Positions 63,001 to 64,000 of a stretch of DNA of 64,000 nucleotides are shown one piece after another (position 1 is the first letter of the stretch; each line of letters opens with the position of its first letter). The position numbers and the translations under genes are program-made. Source of the DNA: Odiellus spinosus (lineage: Eukaryota > Arthropoda > Arachnida > Opiliones > Phalangiidae); contig OY987237.1 in the NCBI GenBank assembly GCA_963920705.1, positions 16,522,601 through 16,586,600 of the forward strand, in the 5' to 3' direction. The notes under the pieces are model-generated. The model had not been told where the DNA came from, made no database searches, and worked only from the letters and a program-made list of their open reading frames with translations.

Positions 63001-63679
63001 AAAATATATATATATATAAATTAGCGTAACTTAATTAGTGCAACGTTAATTAAAATATAGTATAGCTGGATGTAATTTACGAAGAAATATCTGACTCCCG
63101 CAATTAGTCGCGAAAGAAAATGAAAAATTTCAAGCTACGGAGTAATAATTTAAGTAATAATACGAACTAAAATATCGAGAGAGAATAATTAAAAATATTT
63201 CAAAATAAGCCGTTTTATTTTTGGAGGAAAGCGTGATAGGAAATCCAAACTAATTGGAAACTTTCTAATTAGTATAGTGAAAGCTCAGTTTTATTTTTCC
63301 GCGCGCCAATGAACACGCGCTCTATAGATAAGTTTGTTCGCACTAGAGATTTAAAAGTTGATTTGACGTTTCAAAACTTTAAAGTGTCTAGTGTGATCGT
63401 AGCTAATTATTAAACAATTCCGAGATTTTCGACGAAACCGCGATAATGTCATTGGCGTTCGAAAGAAACCGAACCAAAAACAATAAAGCAGCCGATTATT
63501 CAATCTCTATTCATTTATTTCTTTTCGTTACTTTTGGCACCCGCGAGCGAGCGTAATAATTATCATTACGTTTCGTTAATTTCTAAGCACGGGCTATTTG
63601 CCTATTTCTCTTTCATTGATTTTTGCAGGATTGGCATGGCTCTCAGAACTCTGTCACCTCTTTTCAGCTCTATGTATGA
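23993..63679 (+). CDS. Tandem Ras-association (RA) domain adaptor, Rau-like, with a 31-kb first intron
   Basis: Predicted adaptor binding active Ras/Rap-type GTPases at the membrane. Exons: 23993-24256, 55242-55419, 60872-60956, 61063-61126, 61201-61333, 62000-62118 and probably 63629-63679. Phases agree throughout, giving 297 residues. Residues 1-88 are disordered and rich in Ser, Gly and His. RA1 spans about 89-185 (VVVKIYARVLCADMEYKTLS, then IRTIMVLDEESRP). RA2 spans about 186-275 (LVKIYDG, then SLYKSLLVSERTTVEELIQL, then ERRLHHRDYPLLVQQAWP and FIFQLRRN). Two adjacent RA domains in a small protein is the architecture of Drosophila Rau, an EGFR/FGFR pathway adaptor; the link is from memory of that architecture, not an alignment. 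The proposed last exon adds 16 residues ending QLYV, a possible class II PDZ ligand. Extra exons inside the long first intron cannot be excluded. Confidence 0.75.
28612..28903 (+). mobile_element. Family C hAT-like miniature element, left end eroded
   Basis: Carries TTCAGATTCAAATTCCCTGA at left, the family core ACAACTGACACGCCGTCAGC then TGAGAATCTTTTCCGCGG, and a right end CCCGTGGTTACCCTG. The left CAGGGTTGCCA is reduced to CAG. Same structure as 61469-61799. Confidence 0.75.
30681..30885 (+). repeat. 40-bp minisatellite, five units
   Basis: Five near-identical units with exact 40-bp period, each of the form ATTCCCTGACTTTTCCCCGA, then CCTTTCGGGTCAATTTC. The same monomer is present about twice in the family D element ending at 32117 and about six times at 42520-42755. 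Spurious long frames on the minus strand come from this array. Confidence 0.9.
31811..32117 (+). mobile_element. Family D hAT-like miniature element
   Basis: Ends are TAGGGTTCGTTTC (left) and GTACGAACCCTG (right), an imperfect inverted pair. The internal sequence ACGAATTTATCGTTACGAG and TTTTTAGGCAAATATTTTCA recurs at 42300-42455. Two TTCCCTGAC-type 40-bp monomers precede the right end. A family B right-end fragment (to about 32205) abuts it. Confidence 0.7.
33390..33716 (+). repeat. Tandem array of TTCCTTGACCTTTCAA-type units
   Basis: About ten imperfect units alternating roughly 25 and 35 bp, typified by ATAAATTCCTTGACCTTTCA then ACGACATTA. A higher-order pattern is visible, with some units ending CCTTAATT instead of CCTTTCAA. 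It resembles but is not identical to the 40-bp array at 30681. Confidence 0.8.
34045..34080 (+). repeat. Dispersed 35-bp block, copy 3
   Basis: TTTCCCCTATTCGAATTAAT followed by ACGGCCAAAGGCGGGA. It is followed by GATGCCGATTCG and, about 25 bp on, GAGGCATCGGCGTC, an inverted pair that may mark the element's end. Confidence 0.55.
34452..35100. mobile_element. Family A long copy carrying a family E foldback
   Basis: A 649-bp element from AGGGAGAATGAAACG (after TTAA) to ATTTCATTCTCCCT. Both halves keep the subterminal block (CAGCCTAATCCAACAGG at left, GGTGGATTACGACTATTTAA at right). The centre (34579-34754) is a diverged foldback with arms GGCTTAGCTGAAATTTACGG and ATCTCCATGAATCCCGCT. About 230 bp of unrelated sequence follows the foldback. 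Confidence 0.8.
35905..36108 (+). repeat. G-rich degenerate tandem array (CATAATTAGAACCAGGGGG type)
   Basis: About nine imperfect units alternate an AT part (CATAATTAGAA) with runs of three to nine G. The repeated G-runs on one strand could form G-quadruplexes. No coding or transposon feature explains it. Confidence 0.8.
37342..37347 (-). promoter_or_regulatory. Polyadenylation signal AATAAA of the RPC9 gene
   Basis: TTTATT on the plus strand gives AATAAA on the minus strand, 73 bp beyond the stop codon of the RPC9 frame. Confidence 0.6.
37420..37875 (-). CDS. CRCP: RNA polymerase III subunit RPC9 (CRCP), intronless, nested in an intron
   Basis: Subunit of the Pol III stalk (RPC9 pairs with RPC8), acting in nuclear transcription of tRNA and 5S genes. 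The single 151-codon frame has LLNHEVLAIL near the start and the strongly family-like segment LTKGEKQNMINQRPVNVAEL at 71-90, followed by VEDCEVRFSEDQIQKLMDVI. This lines up with human CRCP (LTKAEKLQLLNHRPVTAVEI, EERLTEEQIEALL) and has about the same length. The C-terminal 30 residues are acidic, with a duplicated EENGGQ unit, as in the acidic tail of CRCP. It lies antisense to the RA-domain gene inside its first intron. The frame is intact and has its own AATAAA, so it is probably functional. Absence of introns could mean an old retrocopy, but no poly-A remnant or target duplication is evident. Confidence 0.9.
   Translation of the reverse strand: MEILNDNAGQLLNHEVLAILKERQEKGRDKIGTKERLAIMSAMNYLESTPCVNQTRETVFDFTRAIREFNLTKGEKQNMINQRPVNVAELLLTVEDCEVRFSEDQIQKLMDVINRCLPASKVAEEDENGGQEEENGGQQEETGQEQIFIIE
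38100..38242 (+). mobile_element. Family B right-end fragment
   Basis: TTTGACCTTTCC, AAAACTGTTTCAAAATCTG and TGTGAACGCGGCT followed by TA match the right part of 49808-50168 and the fragment near 32205. No left end was identified. Confidence 0.55.
42270..42759 (+). mobile_element. Family D element with internally expanded 40-bp array
   Basis: Shares ACGCGAATTTATCGTGACGA and TCTTTAGGCAAATATTTTCA with the copy at 31811-32117. Instead of two it carries about six 40-bp TTCCCTGAC-type units (42520-42755) before its end CGAACCCT. The left end is not clear. Confidence 0.65.
43265..43552 (-). mobile_element. Family C hAT-like miniature element, reverse orientation
   Basis: Runs from CAGGGTAGCCACGAGTCAGG to ACTGTGGCAACCTG, with the core GATTCTCAGCTGACGGCGTG then TCAGTTGTATAGATT on the plus strand. 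Both ends are present. No open frame. Confidence 0.8.
44527..44816 (+). mobile_element. Family C hAT-like miniature element, right end lost
   Basis: Perfect left end CAGGGTTGCCACAG, the core CAACTGACACGCCGTCAGCT and repeated TTCCCTGAC boxes. It stops at CTGACTTTTCCCTGACCACC, before the usual GTGGCAACCCTG. Confidence 0.75.
46371..46405 (-). repeat. Dispersed 35-bp block, copy 4
   Basis: On the minus strand it contains TTGGAATTAAAACGGCCAAA then GGCGGGG. Further on, GTCGGCATAGCC on the minus strand (around 46412-46424) recalls the GCCGATGCC motif beside the 34-kb copy. Confidence 0.5.
47963..48363. mobile_element. Family A miniature element, complete 401-bp copy (TTAA both sides)
   Basis: From AGGGAGAATGAAGCGGCC to GGCCGCTGCATTTTCCCT, each side flanked by an intact TTAA. 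The inverted ends agree over about 18 bp. The subterminal GCAATCTATTTAAACGACGA is a diverged form of the family block. No foldback core is present, so internal sequence differs among copies. Confidence 0.8.
49808..50168. mobile_element. Family B element, long copy
   Basis: Left end AAGCCACGTTCACACTTGG after TA, right end CGAGTGTGAACGGGACT. It contains CTGCTTCGGGAACCAGTTTC and CGATAAATCGATTTATAAA as in 4788-5202, and a repeated GATTTGAATCGATCGGTTT segment as in 19673-19928. The right TA is eroded. Confidence 0.7.
50956..51041. repeat. Palindrome with perfect 28-bp arms
   Basis: Arms 50970-50997 and 51000-51027 are exact reverse complements around a 2-bp centre (GT). After a short mismatched stretch, outer arms (GTAATTAGCC at left, GGCTAGTTAC at right) also pair. 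The arm core reads TTATTCGAGGTTTAATC. No second copy was noticed in the window. Confidence 0.9.
51700..51790 (+). mobile_element. Family A right end
   Basis: Ends GCCGCAATTGCATTCTCCCT followed by TTAA. Preceding TTTCTAGATAAATATTTGTT and TAATTCGGTTTTAC match the family subterminal region. The end is especially close to the isolated left end at 4755. The matching left end of this copy was not found. Confidence 0.6.
55125..55208 (+). repeat. 21-bp tandem repeat, four units, just upstream of an exon
   Basis: AGCTTTGATTTATTTCATTC plus one base recurs with exact 21-bp period from 55125, 55146, 55167 and 55188. The first unit is the most diverged. The array ends about 33 bp before the acceptor of the second exon of the RA-domain gene, where branch point and pyrimidine tract should lie. 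Confidence 0.8.
55455..55480 (+). mobile_element. Family A terminus, solitary end
   Basis: GGATGCGGTTCATTCTCCCT followed by TTAA, 50 bp after an exon of the RA-domain gene. The rest of the element is unrecognisable. Confidence 0.5.
56936..57257 (-). mobile_element. Family C hAT-like miniature element, reverse, one end lost
   Basis: TAGGGTTGCCGCGGGTCAGG at left, the core GATTCTCAGCTGACGGCGTT then TCAGTTGTATAGATTAGAAC, and GAATCCGAAAAACTG at right, without the final GGCAACCCTG. It carries an extra copy of the AAGTCAGG box relative to 43265-43552. Confidence 0.75.
60025..60054 (+). repeat. Poly-A tract of 30 bp
   Basis: An uninterrupted A30 followed by TAAAATAAAAATT, inside the second intron of the RA-domain gene. 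No LINE or SINE body is visible upstream, so it is called a simple repeat. Confidence 0.8.
61469..61799 (+). mobile_element. Family C hAT-like miniature element, complete reference copy
   Basis: A 331-bp element from CAGGGTTGGCACAG to CCCGTGGCAACCCTG. The 12-bp ends are inverted with one mismatch. The interior has repeated TTCCCTGAC boxes in both halves and a central CAACTGACACGCCGTCAGCT then GAGAATCTTTTCCGG. CAGGG ends and A/T-rich boxes fit a non-autonomous hAT. An 8-bp target duplication is not clear (4 of 8 bases agree). It lies in the intron between RA2 exons. Confidence 0.85.
62119..63628 (+). other. Intron between RA2 and the proposed last exon
   Basis: No coding exon was recognised. 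It holds a family A right-end fragment (about 62835-62974, ending GCTTCATTTTCCCT) and a TA dinucleotide run near 63006. It ends in a strong pyrimidine tract and TTTTTGCAG. Confidence 0.5.
62835..62974 (+). mobile_element. Family A right-end fragment
   Basis: Contains AAGGCTTAACGAGGATCCAT, echoed at 61400-61421, and ends CACGCTTCATTTTCCCT with a degraded TTGA in place of TTAA. Confidence 0.45.
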
Positions 63680-64000
63680 CCATAATGACGCAATATTATT
63701 ATTATTATTATCATCGCGCACCTAGAGTTCAATCCAGGTAAGCATCTAAGATAAACGAGGCCCGAATTTGTTTAAAAGACCTTATCCGTCCCTTTAAAAC
63801 GCTAATCCCTTACGCGCGTACCCTAGCTTTGACCGTATACAGTTTGTTACTGCCAACGTCGTCCGCTAATAGCTAGAAAAGAAGGCGACTTTAAAGGGGC
63901 TTTAAAAATTCTACCCGCTCCCTTATCTTTCGCCCTTTCAAAGGAGCCACATTCTTACTCGTTCAATTTACTAATTAACTATATAAATTAACGTTGTACT
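63680..64000 (+). other. Probable 3' UTR or downstream flank of the RA-domain gene
   Basis: A consensus-like donor (CCAG then GTAAGC) at 63737-63743 lies 58 bp after the proposed stop, so the transcript may splice again or use another terminal exon. No AATAAA is seen before the window end. Confidence 0.35.

Noticed and set aside
1-64000. LTR retroelements, Polinton-like or viral fossils, CRISPR arrays, bacterial-type operons
   Set aside because: No long terminal repeats, polymerase or capsid motifs, spacer arrays or prokaryotic gene organisation were seen.

Overview
The window is eukaryotic nuclear DNA, AT-rich but not depleted of CG dinucleotides. Coding sequence is split by GT-AG introns, mostly 60-160 bp, and mobile elements are common. 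An ionotropic receptor of the type large in arthropods, an orphan Cys-loop subunit, a tandem Ras-association protein resembling insect Rau, and a TCAGT initiator with a correctly spaced DPE all suggest an arthropod. The species cannot be named from the sequence.

Layout: (1) 1-1431, minus: the 5' part of an ERdj5/DNAJC10 co-chaperone, running off the left edge. (2) 2000-3435, minus: an ionotropic glutamate-receptor-like (IR) channel rebuilt from five exons; its 5' exon(s) were not found. (3) 7235-9278, plus: a complete eight-exon Cys-loop receptor subunit of 407 residues with an unusual pore. (4) 9279-23753: gene-poor DNA with miniature transposons and one miRNA-like hairpin. (5) 23756 to about 63679, plus: a tandem RA-domain adaptor whose first intron is about 31 kb. 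Nested in that intron on the minus strand is an intronless gene for RNA polymerase III subunit RPC9/CRCP (37420-37875).

Repeats are the other main content. At least five families of short non-autonomous DNA elements are present. Family A has AGGGAGAATG ends at TTAA. Family B is Tc1-like with GTTCACACT ends at TA. Family C is hAT-like with CAGGGTTGCCAC ends. Family D has GTACGAACCCTG ends and an internal 40-bp TTCCCTGAC repeat that grows into arrays. Family E is a foldback with TAGGCTTAGCTGG arms, found inside or beside family A. No LTR element, LINE, viral fossil, CRISPR array or tRNA was recognised.

The genes do not form one pathway. ERdj5 works in the ER lumen, the two receptors are plasma-membrane channels, the RA protein would act in Ras-family signalling, and RPC9 is nuclear. 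Exon phases agree at every internal junction of the split genes, which is the main support for the models. All products are inferred by reading family motifs, not from database searches.
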